Virus record (IMG/VR): IMGVR_UViG_3300042937_000528
Coordinates: 1-64,000 of that record
From: a virus
Strand: one strand, 5' to 3'
DNA length: 64,000 bases
The notes beneath the pieces were generated by a model, which saw nothing but the letters and a program-made list of their open reading frames with translations, was not told the DNA's origin and did not search any database. Positions within the stretch are counted from its first letter, which is position 1; every line of letters starts with the position of its first letter. The position numbers and the translations under genes were made by a program. This document shows, piece by piece, positions 1 through 8,631 of this stretch.

Positions 1-2489
1 CTGAAAACTTTGAAGAAATTATTCCAAGATTATTAAACACTCCAAAAGAAAAACAAATTGGTGTTGGATATAACATTTCAATTGGTGGGGGAACTCAAGG
101 ACTTCACGATAACTTAACATTCTCAGGTGGGTGTCCTGCAACAATAGAAGAAATTGTTTATCAACAAGACCCTGAAAGTTTAACCACTTATGATTTGGAC
201 AATACAATTTATTCGGGTTTAACAACTCATATTAAATTGGAAGAATATTTTGGTGGTAGTATGATTGGAGAAATTAGTGCATTTAGAATGTATACTGAAC
301 CATTAAATGCTTCACAAATTAAACACAACTTTAGAATATTAAAATTTAAATATAATTTATTAGACCCTGATTGTTTAAATTGTAGAATAACAATACCAGG
401 AAATGATTTAACTTATATTTTAATTCCTGATAATGATTTATATTATTTGAGTATCCCTGCAAATGATTTGTATTATGAAATAATTGAACCGACACCTACA
501 CCGACAAATACTCCAACTAATACGGCAACACCAACTAATACACCAACGGTAACTCAAACTCCAACGGTAACTCAAACTCCGACAAACACAGAAACCCCAA
601 CAAACACACCAACGGTAACTCAAACCCCAACAAACACACCAACGGTAACTCAAACCCCAACAAACACAGAAACTCCAACCAATACACCAACTAACACACA
701 AACTCCAACACCAACTAATACCGAAACTCCAACACAAACACCAACACCAACACCAACTAATACAGAAACTCCTACAAATACTCCAACTAATACAGAAACC
801 CCAACAAATACACCAACCCCCACAAATACAGAAACTCCTACAAATACTCCAACCGAAACCCAAATTATTACTCCAACACCAACAAACACTAATACCACAA
901 CCATTACATCAACCCCAACAAATACTAACACACCAACACCATCTGTAACACCTAATCTTGTAACTTCAGGATTGGTTATTCAACTTGATGCATATGAAAG
1001 TTCAAGTTATCCTGGAACAGGAACAACTGTTTTTGATATTACAGGTGGATATGACCATACATTAATTGGTGCAACTTACACAGTTCTTAATGGTATAAAA
1101 TGTTTTGATTGTACAACAGGAACTAATAGAGTTGATTACAACTTAACAGGACCTTTATTACCAAATTCAGGATACACATATATCACTTGGGCAAGATTAA
1201 TACCTAGTAATGCTGGGTTTAGAACAGTACTTTATACAAAGGGACCTCCTAAAATCACACCAATTACTATACCTAATGGAACAAACACATTAGGATATTG
1301 GGCGACAGGATTTGTAAGTTCAGGATATGATGTTTCATCCTCGGCAGGTGTTTGGGTTCAATTTGCAGTAGTCGGAACAAATACATCTCAAAGATTCTAC
1401 ATAAATGGTTCACAGGTGGGAAGTACAATCAATGAGGGTGCTGGTGGAACTACACATTGGGGATGGGGTAATAATGATATTGTTGCTCAACCTTGGGGTC
1501 ATGTCGCCAACATGTATTTCTATAACAGACAATTAAATCTTACTGAAATAACACAACAATACGATTATTTAGCCCCAAGATTTATAGAACCAACCGCAAC
1601 ACCTACGCCTACAATAACTCCAACTATCACTCCAACACCTACTGAAACACCAATAACAGTACTAATTAATCCCGTTTTAGTAAGTAATATTGATGAATAT
1701 ATTTCAGTTGGTAATGGTGAGTATTTGGAATTTTTTGAGACAACACCAAATCCAACAACAACCACAACACCAACTAATACACCAACTCCAACCTCAACGC
1801 CAGCAGTTCCCGTAACCACTAATCTTGTTTTATATTACGACCCAAGTAATTCATCAAGTTACCCTGGTACTGGTACAACAATAAATGATTTATCAGGAAA
1901 TGGATTAAATGGTTCAATGTCGGGTATTACATACACATCACCATATTTTTCATATAATGGAACTTCATCACAAGTTCAAGTTGCCGATAATCCATTATTA
2001 GAACCAGGAAGTGGAGATTGGACTATGGAAGTGTGGGTTAATCAATCGGTTTTAGGTAATGATGTTGTACTTGGAAAGTTTGATAATGGAGGGTTAACTA
2101 TAGATGTAAGTTATAGTATCAGAACAACCAATACTACATACTACGCTCAATTGGGTTCAGGTAGTGGTAGTGGTTCATCATTGTTTGTTAATAGTACAAA
2201 CTACGTTGGGACGATTGGTACTTGGTATCAGATAGTTTATGTGTTTACAAATGTCGCATCTAATACACTTGAAACATTTGTAAATGGTGTAAGTATAGGA
2301 AGTGTGGGTCATAGTTTGGCAAGTATATTAAATGTAACTAACCCACTTTACATTGGTAGTTATAATGGTGGAGAGTTTTCTCAATGGTTTGATGGAAAAA
2401 TTGGTATAACTCGTTTATACAACACATCATTAACAGCATCTCAAGTCCTACAAAACTTCAATGCAGATAAATCAAAATATGGATTATAA
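1..2489 (+). CDS. LamG-domain tail fibre/adhesin with Thr/Pro stalks (5' end outside window)
   Basis: The reading frame is open from base 3, so the gene starts upstream of the window. The TTG at 195 is only an internal codon. Seen: the end of one beta-rich concanavalin/LamG-like domain (to about base 380), a long Thr/Pro/Asn stalk (490-954), a second LamG-like domain (about 955-1585), two short Thr/Pro stalks (1590-1655 and 1741-1812), and a third LamG-like domain to the stop. Domains 2 and 3 both open with a Leu-Asp/Tyr-Asp strand followed by SSYPGTGTT, so they are duplicates. LamG domains commonly bind glycans. With the stalks, this suggests a host-recognition fibre. It lies directly before a small virion-like gene and a glycosyltransferase cassette. 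Confidence 0.8.
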   Translation, partial: ENFEEIIPRLLNTPKEKQIGVGYNISIGGGTQGLHDNLTFSGGCPATIEEIVYQQDPESLTTYDLDNTIYSGLTTHIKLEEYFGGSMIGEISAFRMYTEPLNASQIKHNFRILKFKYNLLDPDCLNCRITIPGNDLTYILIPDNDLYYLSIPANDLYYEIIEPTPTPTNTPTNTATPTNTPTVTQTPTVTQTPTNTETPTNTPTVTQTPTNTPTVTQTPTNTETPTNTPTNTQTPTPTNTETPTQTPTPTPTNTETPTNTPTNTETPTNTPTPTNTETPTNTPTETQIITPTPTNTNTTTITSTPTNTNTPTPSVTPNLVTSGLVIQLDAYESSSYPGTGTTVFDITGGYDHTLIGATYTVLNGIKCFDCTTGTNRVDYNLTGPLLPNSGYTYITWARLIPSNAGFRTVLYTKGPPKITPITIPNGTNTLGYWATGFVSSGYDVSSSAGVWVQFAVVGTNTSQRFYINGSQVGSTINEGAGGTTHWGWGNNDIVAQPWGHVANMYFYNRQLNLTEITQQYDYLAPRFIEPTATPTPTITPTITPTPTETPITVLINPVLVSNIDEYISVGNGEYLEFFETTPNPTTTTTPTNTPTPTSTPAVPVTTNLVLYYDPSNSSSYPGTGTTINDLSGNGLNGSMSGITYTSPYFSYNGTSSQVQVADNPLLEPGSGDWTMEVWVNQSVLGNDVVLGKFDNGGLTIDVSYSIRTTNTTYYAQLGSGSGSGSSLFVNSTNYVGTIGTWYQIVYVFTNVASNTLETFVNGVSIGSVGHSLASILNVTNPLYIGSYNGGEFSQWFDGKIGITRLYNTSLTASQVLQNFNADKSKYGL
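490..954 (+). repeat. Thr/Pro/Asn-rich low-complexity stalk repeat
   Basis: About 155 codons of imperfect TPTNTPT / TPTVTQTP / TNTETP units inside the LamG adhesin. The tandem structure is in frame and lacks other residue types. Proteins with this composition are extended, mucin-like linkers. Repeats of this kind are prone to length change and recombination. They are also typical substrates for O-glycosylation. Confidence 0.9.
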
Positions 2490-2494
2490 ACAAA

Positions 2495-2501
2495 TATTTA
2501 T
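2495..2501 (+). promoter_or_regulatory. TATTTAT putative late promoter element
   Basis: TATTTAT followed by AT-rich sequence, 12 nt before the ATG of the 2514 gene. It is one of sixteen exact copies found immediately upstream of genes on the gene's own strand. It resembles an inverted version of the T4 late element TATAAATA. Confidence 0.6.
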
Positions 2502-2513
2502 AAAATAAAAAAT

Positions 2514-3008
2514 ATGTCACTAACAGGTAAAACAATCGGAGAATTAACTTTTTTAGCGGAACCTACCAATAACACTCTTATTCCTGTAGAACTAAGTGGT
2601 GTAACCTATCATATTGCCTACTCAGGCATTACAAATAATCTTAGTAATACAGGTTCTTGGACGGTAACATCAGGAACCAGTAATTATAGTTTTACTCTTG
2701 AGGGTAATAGTACCTATAATTTGTGGGTTTTAGCTAATATACCGAATGGTATAATAGTTTACAACGCAACTGTATCAATAAGTAATAGTAATGTACCTGT
2801 AATTGGTTATCAATATGCGTGGAATTATACTGGAGGTGGTAGTCCAATATTGTTTACATCAATTCCTGACCAAATTATAGGTACCGCAGGTGCAATATCA
2901 ACCTCAAGTCCTAGTGTGAGTACCCCAACAAATACATTTGTGTTTGGAATACAAAATAACACAGGTTCAAATATCACTGTAAATTACGGATATCTTAAAA
3001 TAAGTTAA
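2514..3008 (+). CDS. Small virion-like protein, unknown function
   Basis: 164 residues, rich in Ser, Thr, Asn and Gly, with alternating beta-strand-like segments and a TPTNTF segment near the C-terminus. It has no signal peptide or catalytic motif that I recognise. The composition matches phage fibre, head-decoration or fibre-associated proteins. It follows the LamG adhesin and has its own TATTTAT element. I do not recognise the family, so a virion role is inferred from composition and position. Confidence 0.7.
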   Translation: MSLTGKTIGELTFLAEPTNNTLIPVELSGVTYHIAYSGITNNLSNTGSWTVTSGTSNYSFTLEGNSTYNLWVLANIPNGIIVYNATVSISNSNVPVIGYQYAWNYTGGGSPILFTSIPDQIIGTAGAISTSSPSVSTPTNTFVFGIQNNTGSNITVNYGYLKIS

Positions 3009-3056
3009 AAAGGATTGTTTTTACTTAATTTTCCTATTAACTTTTTCAAATCCTTT
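3009..3056 (+). terminator. Weak hairpin after the small fibre-associated gene
   Basis: AAAGGATTG at 3009-3017 pairs with CAAATCCTTT at 3047-3056 (one bulged A). The loop is T-rich and about 30 nt long. It starts right after the stop codon and precedes the glycosyltransferase cassette. The loop is long and there is no clean T-run after the stem, so this is only a candidate terminator. Confidence 0.35.
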
Positions 3057-3081
3057 AATATTTTTATGAAAAAATATATTC

Positions 3082-4329
3082 ATGAAAATATTTGTTCAAA
3101 TTGCCGCTTATCGTGACCCCCAACTTATAGCAACTATCAAAAGTATGATAGAAAATGCTAAAAGACCTAAAAATTTAAGAATTGGTATTGCAAGACAATT
3201 TCATCCTGAAGACGGGTTTGATGACATGTCAGAGTACGAAAATGATAAAAGATTTAGAATCCTTAACATTCCTTATCAAGAATCAAAAGGTGTTTGTTGG
3301 GCAAGAAACCAAGTTCAACAACTATATCAAGGTGAAGAATATACACTTCAAATTGATTCACACATGAGATTCGCACCCAATTGGGATGATGAAATGATTA
3401 AGATGATTAAACAACTTCAAAAGAAAGGTCATGAAAAACCATTACTTACAGGATATGTATCATCTTTTGACCCCGACAATGACCCATCAGGGCGTATGCA
3501 AGAACCATGGAGAATGGCGTTTGACAGATTTATTCCTGAAGGTGCGGTATTCTTCCTACCTGAAACAATTCCAGGTTGGCAGAGCTTAACAGAACCTGTT
3601 ACATCTCGTTTCTATTCAGCTCACTACTGTTTTACATTAGGTCAGTTCTCAAAAGAAGTACAACACAACCCTGAATACTATTTCCACGGTGAAGAAATAT
3701 CAATTGCCGCTCGTGCTTATACTTGGGGTTATGATTTATTCCACCCACATAAAGTTTTGATTTGGCACGAATATACTCGTAAAGGTAGAACAAAACAATG
3801 GGATGATGACAAAGATTGGGGTAATAAAAACAGTCATTCACATTTTACCAATAGAAAATTATTTGGTATGGATGGTGAAAAACAAGAAGGTCATGACGGA
3901 CCTTATGGATTTGGACCTGTTAGGACATTAAGAGATTATGAAAAGTATTCAGGTCTTTTATTTGAAAAAAGAGCTGTCCAACAACATACCTTAGATAAGA
4001 ATTATCCACCAAATCCATACAACTTTGAATCTGAAGAAGAGTGGAAGAAAAACTTTGCTCAAGTATTTAAACATTGTATTGATATTGGTTTCTCACAAGT
4101 ACCTGAAAAAGATTATGATTTTTGGGTGGTTGCCTTCCACGGTGAAAATGATGAAACACTGAACAGAAAAGACGCTGATAAGGCAGAAATTGATAGAATG
4201 ATGAATGACCCTGATGGTTACTGTAAAGTATGGAGAGAATTCCAAACAGAACATAAACCAAAGTATTGGGTTGTTTGGCCACACTCAGTATCTAAAGATT
4301 GGTGTGAAAGAATAACAGGAAATTTATAA
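3082..4329 (+). CDS. GlcNAc-transferase-like glycosyltransferase (PF11397/GT60-type)
   Basis: 415 residues. The first 270 or so have the look of the 'Glycosyltransferase (GlcNAc)' family, whose known members include the Dictyostelium Skp1 hydroxyproline GlcNAc-transferase. Seen: N-terminal FVQIAAYRDPQL, GVCWARNQVQQLY, then LQIDSHMRFAPNWD, whose DSH is the DxD-type metal/sugar-nucleotide site, and YFHGEEISIAARAYTWGYD. The last 80 residues form an extra charged domain (FWVVAFHGENDE... to CERITGNL) that I do not recognise. It is the first gene of a five-gene tightly packed cassette, with 1 nt to the next gene. The family call is fairly sure. The substrate is unknown. Confidence 0.82.
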   Translation: MKIFVQIAAYRDPQLIATIKSMIENAKRPKNLRIGIARQFHPEDGFDDMSEYENDKRFRILNIPYQESKGVCWARNQVQQLYQGEEYTLQIDSHMRFAPNWDDEMIKMIKQLQKKGHEKPLLTGYVSSFDPDNDPSGRMQEPWRMAFDRFIPEGAVFFLPETIPGWQSLTEPVTSRFYSAHYCFTLGQFSKEVQHNPEYYFHGEEISIAARAYTWGYDLFHPHKVLIWHEYTRKGRTKQWDDDKDWGNKNSHSHFTNRKLFGMDGEKQEGHDGPYGFGPVRTLRDYEKYSGLLFEKRAVQQHTLDKNYPPNPYNFESEEEWKKNFAQVFKHCIDIGFSQVPEKDYDFWVVAFHGENDETLNRKDADKAEIDRMMNDPDGYCKVWREFQTEHKPKYWVVWPHSVSKDWCERITGNL

Positions 4330-4330
4330 T

Positions 4331-5053
4331 ATGGAAAATTTAGATAATAATTATGCCATCACCACTTTTTGTTATGGTGAAAGGTATTATGAACAAACAA
4401 ACAGATTAATAGATTCTTTTAAAGAACTTAATGATAAACCAACAATTTTTGTTGTTACCGACAATCCCGATAAAATCACAAAAGAAAGTTGGGTTAAGGT
4501 TAAAGACATTAGGGAGTATAATGAACAATATCAAACCTACAATACAAATTATTATGATTTTGATTTTTCAGTTAAAAGGTATTCGGTTAGATTTGCATTA
4601 GAAAATGGTTTTAGTAAAATAATATTATGTGATACTGACGTTGTGGCTAATGAAAGTTTATTTACACATGAAAATATATTAAAACTATTTTTACCTAATA
4701 GTATATCTGGTCAAGTAACATATCTATTTGAAAATGAAGAAAAAAGTAATAGTGAGTTAGGTAAAAGATTCAAACACTACGAAAATAAATTCAATGTTTT
4801 ATATAGTAATGAAAATTTTTACATGCCTGAAGATTGTGTTCAATTTTTAGATATTGAAACAAATAAATTTAATGATTTTTTAAATACTTGGGATGAGTGT
4901 ATTAAAATCAAATACGATGAGAATTTACGTAACGTGCCAGCGGGTAATATTGATGAAATGTGTTTTTCAGCATTTTATAACGGTATTGAATTAAAAAATA
5001 ATTCCAGTCAAGGCATAAACTTATTGATTCCAAAACATAATAAATGGTATTAA
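4331..5053 (+). CDS. GT-A type glycosyltransferase, family uncertain
   Basis: 240 residues. It opens with a beta-strand (YAITTFCYGERYY), then a helix (TNRLIDSFKELN) and a second strand (TIFVVTD), as in GT-A folds. The motif IILCDTDVV at about residues 98-106 is a DxD metal-binding site. The C-terminal region (PAGNIDEMCFSAFYNG) is of the kind that forms the acceptor side. It resembles GT8-type enzymes in layout, but I cannot place it in a family. The stop overlaps the next start by 10 nt, suggesting translational coupling. Confidence 0.7.
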   Translation: MENLDNNYAITTFCYGERYYEQTNRLIDSFKELNDKPTIFVVTDNPDKITKESWVKVKDIREYNEQYQTYNTNYYDFDFSVKRYSVRFALENGFSKIILCDTDVVANESLFTHENILKLFLPNSISGQVTYLFENEEKSNSELGKRFKHYENKFNVLYSNENFYMPEDCVQFLDIETNKFNDFLNTWDECIKIKYDENLRNVPAGNIDEMCFSAFYNGIELKNNSSQGINLLIPKHNKWY

Positions 5054-5886
5054 AAATAATAACTTCAATCTACGATTTAAGATATGAAGACGGTAGAGGT
5101 GGAATGAGGTATAAATCATTCCCGTTGTTGGCTCAAACAATACAAAACATCATATTTGATGAATATGAATATGTTATTTATACAGATAAACACACATATG
5201 ATACATTTTCATTAGGTGATGTTTTTAACCAACAAAATGTTGTTATAAAAATTGAAGAATTAGATTCTGAATATTACTTAAACACTATTAATCCAATCAG
5301 AGAAACAAAATTCAATGAAGGTGAAATATATGATAGAATATATTGTGTTAAAAACTATATTGAGGTAATTTTAAACAAAATTAAATTTTTATTGTCTGAA
5401 AGTGAAGAAAATAAAAATGTTGTTTGGTTAGATGCGGGATTGTTTGGAACTAGTTGTCACGATGGTTGGAGAGATTATATGAATGTCTTGGCCCACTCAA
5501 AATTATTTTTGGATAAAATTAATGAAAAAATTGATGAGTATGGTTTTATATCTTTAAGAGGTGAAGCAATCCAAATTAATTATGAGTTACGAGATAGAAT
5601 GAATGCGATATATAACACAGACTTTAAATTAATACCTGGTGCATTATTTGGTGGAAATAAAGAAAATATACAAAAAGTATTATCCGATTATCTAAATATT
5701 TTTGATTTATATTTAAAAACTTATAGTGGTTTAATCAGTGAACAAGAGGTTTTGGCCATTTTAACACATAGAAATAACACCAAGTTCTTTAATTTTGGAG
5801 ATTGGAATGATTTCCAAAGAGGTATTTTAGAAATTATGGACAAATTAGACACTGAAAAATATATCTTAGAAAAATGTTATGAATAA
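5044..5886 (+). CDS. YibB/HtrL-like glycosyltransferase-related protein
   Basis: 280 residues. An N-terminal strand (KIITSIYDLRYED) and a central VVWLDAGLFG at about residues 126-135 match the 'W-(I/L)-D-A-G' core of the HtrL/YibB-like family, which is associated with lipopolysaccharide and capsule loci in bacteria. RGEAIQINYELRDR and IPGALFGGNKENI are further elements shared in layout with the N-terminal half of the 6442 gene (ARGGFFGGPKSS). It overlaps both neighbours (10 nt and 8 nt). Enzyme activity is inferred and the substrate is unknown. Confidence 0.65.
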   Translation: MVLKIITSIYDLRYEDGRGGMRYKSFPLLAQTIQNIIFDEYEYVIYTDKHTYDTFSLGDVFNQQNVVIKIEELDSEYYLNTINPIRETKFNEGEIYDRIYCVKNYIEVILNKIKFLLSESEENKNVVWLDAGLFGTSCHDGWRDYMNVLAHSKLFLDKINEKIDEYGFISLRGEAIQINYELRDRMNAIYNTDFKLIPGALFGGNKENIQKVLSDYLNIFDLYLKTYSGLISEQEVLAILTHRNNTKFFNFGDWNDFQRGILEIMDKLDTEKYILEKCYE

Positions 5887-6445
5887 TTTTTCTTTTCACA
5901 TCCTTTGTACATCTTTAGGACGAGAATCGTTAGGTCGTTTAATTGATAGTTTTGTTAATCAATTAAATGAAAATGATTATTTTACCATTGTATCGGATAA
6001 TAATCACGACTTTGTTGAGGGGGTGTTATCTACTTTTAATTTTAAATGTAAATTAAATCATATTAAAAATTTAAACGGTCCTGAAGGTAATTTTGGACAT
6101 CCATTGTTAAATAGACATATGAATACCTTAGACGGTGATTTTATAATGTTTGCCGATGATGATGATAGGTATGTTCCTGATGCATTTGAATATATTAGAA
6201 ATACTGTTACAGAAAAAAAATTATACATTTTTAAACATAAATGGGGTGGTACCGTTAATTGGGCTTCAAAACATTTTGAAGTCGGCAACATTGGTAAATG
6301 TGTTGGTGTAATACCAAACACCAAAAATTTACCGTTATTTCATGAGGATATTTTTGGAGATGGGATATTTTATTCTGACATATCAAAAATATTTGAATAT
6401 GAATTTATTGATAAAATTATTTATAAAGTTAGGGATACAGAATGA
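5879..6445 (+). CDS. Glycosyltransferase family 2-like protein
   Basis: 188 residues, shorter than most GT2 enzymes. Seen: N-terminal SFHILCTSLGRESLGRLIDS (strand plus helix), FTIVSDNN, and MFADDDDRYVPD at about residues 90-101. The last is the aspartate-rich DxD site of GT2 enzymes. The acceptor region is minimal, so it may act in complex with a neighbour or be a reduced enzyme. It overlaps the previous gene by 8 nt and the next by 4 nt (ATGA). Confidence 0.72.
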   Translation: MNNFSFHILCTSLGRESLGRLIDSFVNQLNENDYFTIVSDNNHDFVEGVLSTFNFKCKLNHIKNLNGPEGNFGHPLLNRHMNTLDGDFIMFADDDDRYVPDAFEYIRNTVTEKKLYIFKHKWGGTVNWASKHFEVGNIGKCVGVIPNTKNLPLFHEDIFGDGIFYSDISKIFEYEFIDKIIYKVRDTE

Positions 6446-8118
6446 GTAAAATAACATTAGTTACAGGTTTATGGAATATTAATCGTGATTCATTAACTGA
6501 AGGATGGTCACGTAGTTTTGAACATTATTTAGAAAAATTTGACCATCTTCTTAAGGTTGATAATAATATAATAATTTTTGGTGAACAAGAATTGGAATCT
6601 TTTGTTTGGGAAAGAAGAGATAGGTCAAACACCCAATTTATTGTTAGAGATAAAGATTGGTTTAAACAAACTGTTCCATACGATAAAATCCAACAAATTA
6701 GAACAAATCCTGATTGGTATAATCAAGCTGGATGGTTGGCAGACTCAACACAGGCAAAACTTGAATGGTATAATCCATTAGTTATGTCTAAAATGTTTTT
6801 GTTACATGATGCCAAAATTTTTGATAATTTTGATTCTGAATATATGTTTTGGATTGATGCTGGATTGGCAAATACTGTACATCCAGGTTATTTTACACAT
6901 GATAAGGTCTTAGAAAAACTTCCAAAGTATATTAATAAATTTAGTTTTGTTTGTTTCCCTTATGAGGCAAATAACGAAATTCACGGGTTTAATTTTGACG
7001 AAATTAATAAGATATCACAGACAAAGGTAGACATGGTTGCTCGTGGTGGTTTTTTTGGTGGACCAAAGAGTAGTATTAGTGATATAAATGGAATTTATTA
7101 TAATCTTTTAACATCCACATTGTCACAAAATTTAATGGGAACTGAAGAATCAATTTTTTCAATAATGTGTTATAAACATGCTGATTTGATTGATTATTTT
7201 GAAATTGAGTCAAATGGTTTATTTGGAAAATTTTTTGAGGATTTAAAAAATGACGATTTAAAAAAACAAAGTAAATTTAAAATGGATGCTGTTAATGATG
7301 ATTTAAGCCCTGATAATGTTGCCTTATATGTTATAACATTTAATAGTCCAAAACAATTTGAAACTTTAATGAATTCTATGGAAGTTTATGATATAGATTT
7401 TATTAACAAACCAAAAAAGTTCTTATTAGATAATTCATCAGATTTATCAACTACCGAGAAATACTCGGAACTTTGTGAAAAATATGGTTTTGAACATATT
7501 AAAAAAGATAATTTAGGTATTTGTGGTGGTAGACAATGGATTGCAGAACATGCTGAAGAAAATGAATTTGATTTTTATTTCTTTTTTGAAGATGATATGT
7601 TCTTTTACCCAAACAAAGGTGAGGTTTGTAGAAATGGATTTAACCGATACGTTGACAATTTGTATAAAAACATAATTGAGATTACAAAAAAATACCATTA
7701 TGACTTCATCAAAATGAACTATAGTGAGTTTTTTGGTGATAATGGAATACAATGGTCATGGTATAATGTACCGCAAGATTTTAGGGTAAAACATTGGCCA
7801 GAAAAACCAACATTACCCGTTCAAGGTCAAGACCCAAACGCACCAAAGACAAAATACAACAACATTAGAAATCACAAAGGAATTCCTTTTGTTGATGGTG
7901 AAATTTACTATTGTAATTGGCCACAGATAGTTACACGACATGGAAACAAAAAAATGTTCTTAGAAACAACATGGTCAAGACCGTTTGAACAAACTTGGAT
8001 GAGTTACATGTTCCAAGAAACAATTAAGGGAAATATTAAACCCGCATTGTTATTGATGACACCAACTGAACATGATAGGTTTGATTTTTATGATGGTTCA
8101 TTAAGAAAAGAATCTTAA
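6442..8118 (+). CDS. Two-domain glycosyltransferase: YibB-like domain + GT2-like domain
   Basis: 558 residues. Residues 1 to about 270 are HtrL/YibB-like: LVTGLWNINRDSL, NNIIIFGE, and FWIDAGLANTVHPGYF near residue 136, with a conserved Tyr/Trp-rich core. Residues from about 290 to the end form a GT2-like domain: ALYVITFNSPKQFETLMNS, KFLLDNSS, GICGGRQWIAEHA, and the metal site FFFEDDMFFYP near residue 381. Fusion of the two types in one chain suggests successive sugar transfers. It is the last gene of the cassette. Both domain calls rest on motif recognition only. Confidence 0.75.
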   Translation: MSKITLVTGLWNINRDSLTEGWSRSFEHYLEKFDHLLKVDNNIIIFGEQELESFVWERRDRSNTQFIVRDKDWFKQTVPYDKIQQIRTNPDWYNQAGWLADSTQAKLEWYNPLVMSKMFLLHDAKIFDNFDSEYMFWIDAGLANTVHPGYFTHDKVLEKLPKYINKFSFVCFPYEANNEIHGFNFDEINKISQTKVDMVARGGFFGGPKSSISDINGIYYNLLTSTLSQNLMGTEESIFSIMCYKHADLIDYFEIESNGLFGKFFEDLKNDDLKKQSKFKMDAVNDDLSPDNVALYVITFNSPKQFETLMNSMEVYDIDFINKPKKFLLDNSSDLSTTEKYSELCEKYGFEHIKKDNLGICGGRQWIAEHAEENEFDFYFFFEDDMFFYPNKGEVCRNGFNRYVDNLYKNIIEITKKYHYDFIKMNYSEFFGDNGIQWSWYNVPQDFRVKHWPEKPTLPVQGQDPNAPKTKYNNIRNHKGIPFVDGEIYYCNWPQIVTRHGNKKMFLETTWSRPFEQTWMSYMFQETIKGNIKPALLLMTPTEHDRFDFYDGSLRKES

Positions 8119-8122
8119 TGAG

Positions 8123-8129
8123 TATTTAT
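8123..8129 (+). promoter_or_regulatory. TATTTAT putative late promoter element, 5 nt from ATG
   Basis: Exact TATTTAT ending 5 nt before the ATG at 8135. If it is a -10 element, transcription would begin at or next to the start codon, giving a leaderless mRNA. There is no Shine-Dalgarno sequence. Confidence 0.6.
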
Positions 8130-8134
8130 ATGTA

Positions 8135-8536
8135 ATGGATTTTAATATTAAGAAAAATGCGACATTACCACTTTTAAAAATGCAAGTGGTTAGAGATGGT
8201 AGAAGTGAATACCAATCTTTTATGGATTCTTTAGGTAGTGCGTCAATTTTCTTTTCTATGATAAATGAAGCAACGGGAATACCAAAGATTGTTTCAAAAC
8301 CCGCATACATTACTGAAGTAATTGGTGATGACCCAAACGCATTACCCGAATATTACGTATATTTTAAATTCACTGCTCGTGATACAAATACTATTGGTCG
8401 TTATGTTGGACAATTTTTGATTAAATATAATAACGGTCTTTTGGGTGGTATTGAAGGAAATCTTATTTTACCTCTAAGAGATGAGTTATACATCAATGTC
8501 CAAGAAAGTTTCATTATAGATAGTCCTTGTTGTTGA
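8135..8536 (+). CDS. Hypothetical protein, possibly virion-associated
   Basis: 133 residues. N-terminal IKKNATLPLLKMQVVRDG and later EYYVYFKFTARDTNTIGRYVGQFLIKY look like a small beta-sandwich. The layout is reminiscent of N-terminal domains of phage baseplate upper proteins, but I cannot assign it. It ends in Cys-Cys. Its TATTTAT element suggests expression together with virion genes, although it sits between the glycosyltransferases and DNA polymerase. Confidence 0.65.
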   Translation: MDFNIKKNATLPLLKMQVVRDGRSEYQSFMDSLGSASIFFSMINEATGIPKIVSKPAYITEVIGDDPNALPEYYVYFKFTARDTNTIGRYVGQFLIKYNNGLLGGIEGNLILPLRDELYINVQESFIIDSPCC

Positions 8537-8539
8537 CGA

Positions 8540-8621
8540 GGTTAAATCCAATACCTATACTTTAACCAATGAGTAAGACAAACTCCGTATTTTACGGAAG
8601 ATAATAGGTCACTCGGTTAAA
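8540..8621 (+). promoter_or_regulatory. Structured leader of DNA polymerase with alternative helices
   Basis: TTTAACC (8561-8567) can pair either upstream with GGTTAAA (8540-8546) or downstream with GGTTAAA (8615-8621). The downstream pairing is extended by GAGT (8571-8574) with ACTC (8611-8614). Between them is a perfect hairpin, TCCGTA (8584-8589) / TACGGA (8593-8598), with a 3-nt loop. The structure ends 10 nt before the polymerase ATG. In T4, gp43 represses its own translation by binding a hairpin at its start site. A similar role here is inferred. Confidence 0.55.
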
Positions 8622-8631
8622 ATTTATAGAA

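Noticed and set aside
438-931. Minus-strand open frames rich in Val/Gly and Cys/Trp/Ser across the Thr/Pro stalk
   Set aside because: Low-complexity shadows of the plus-strand stalk. No start context or domain.
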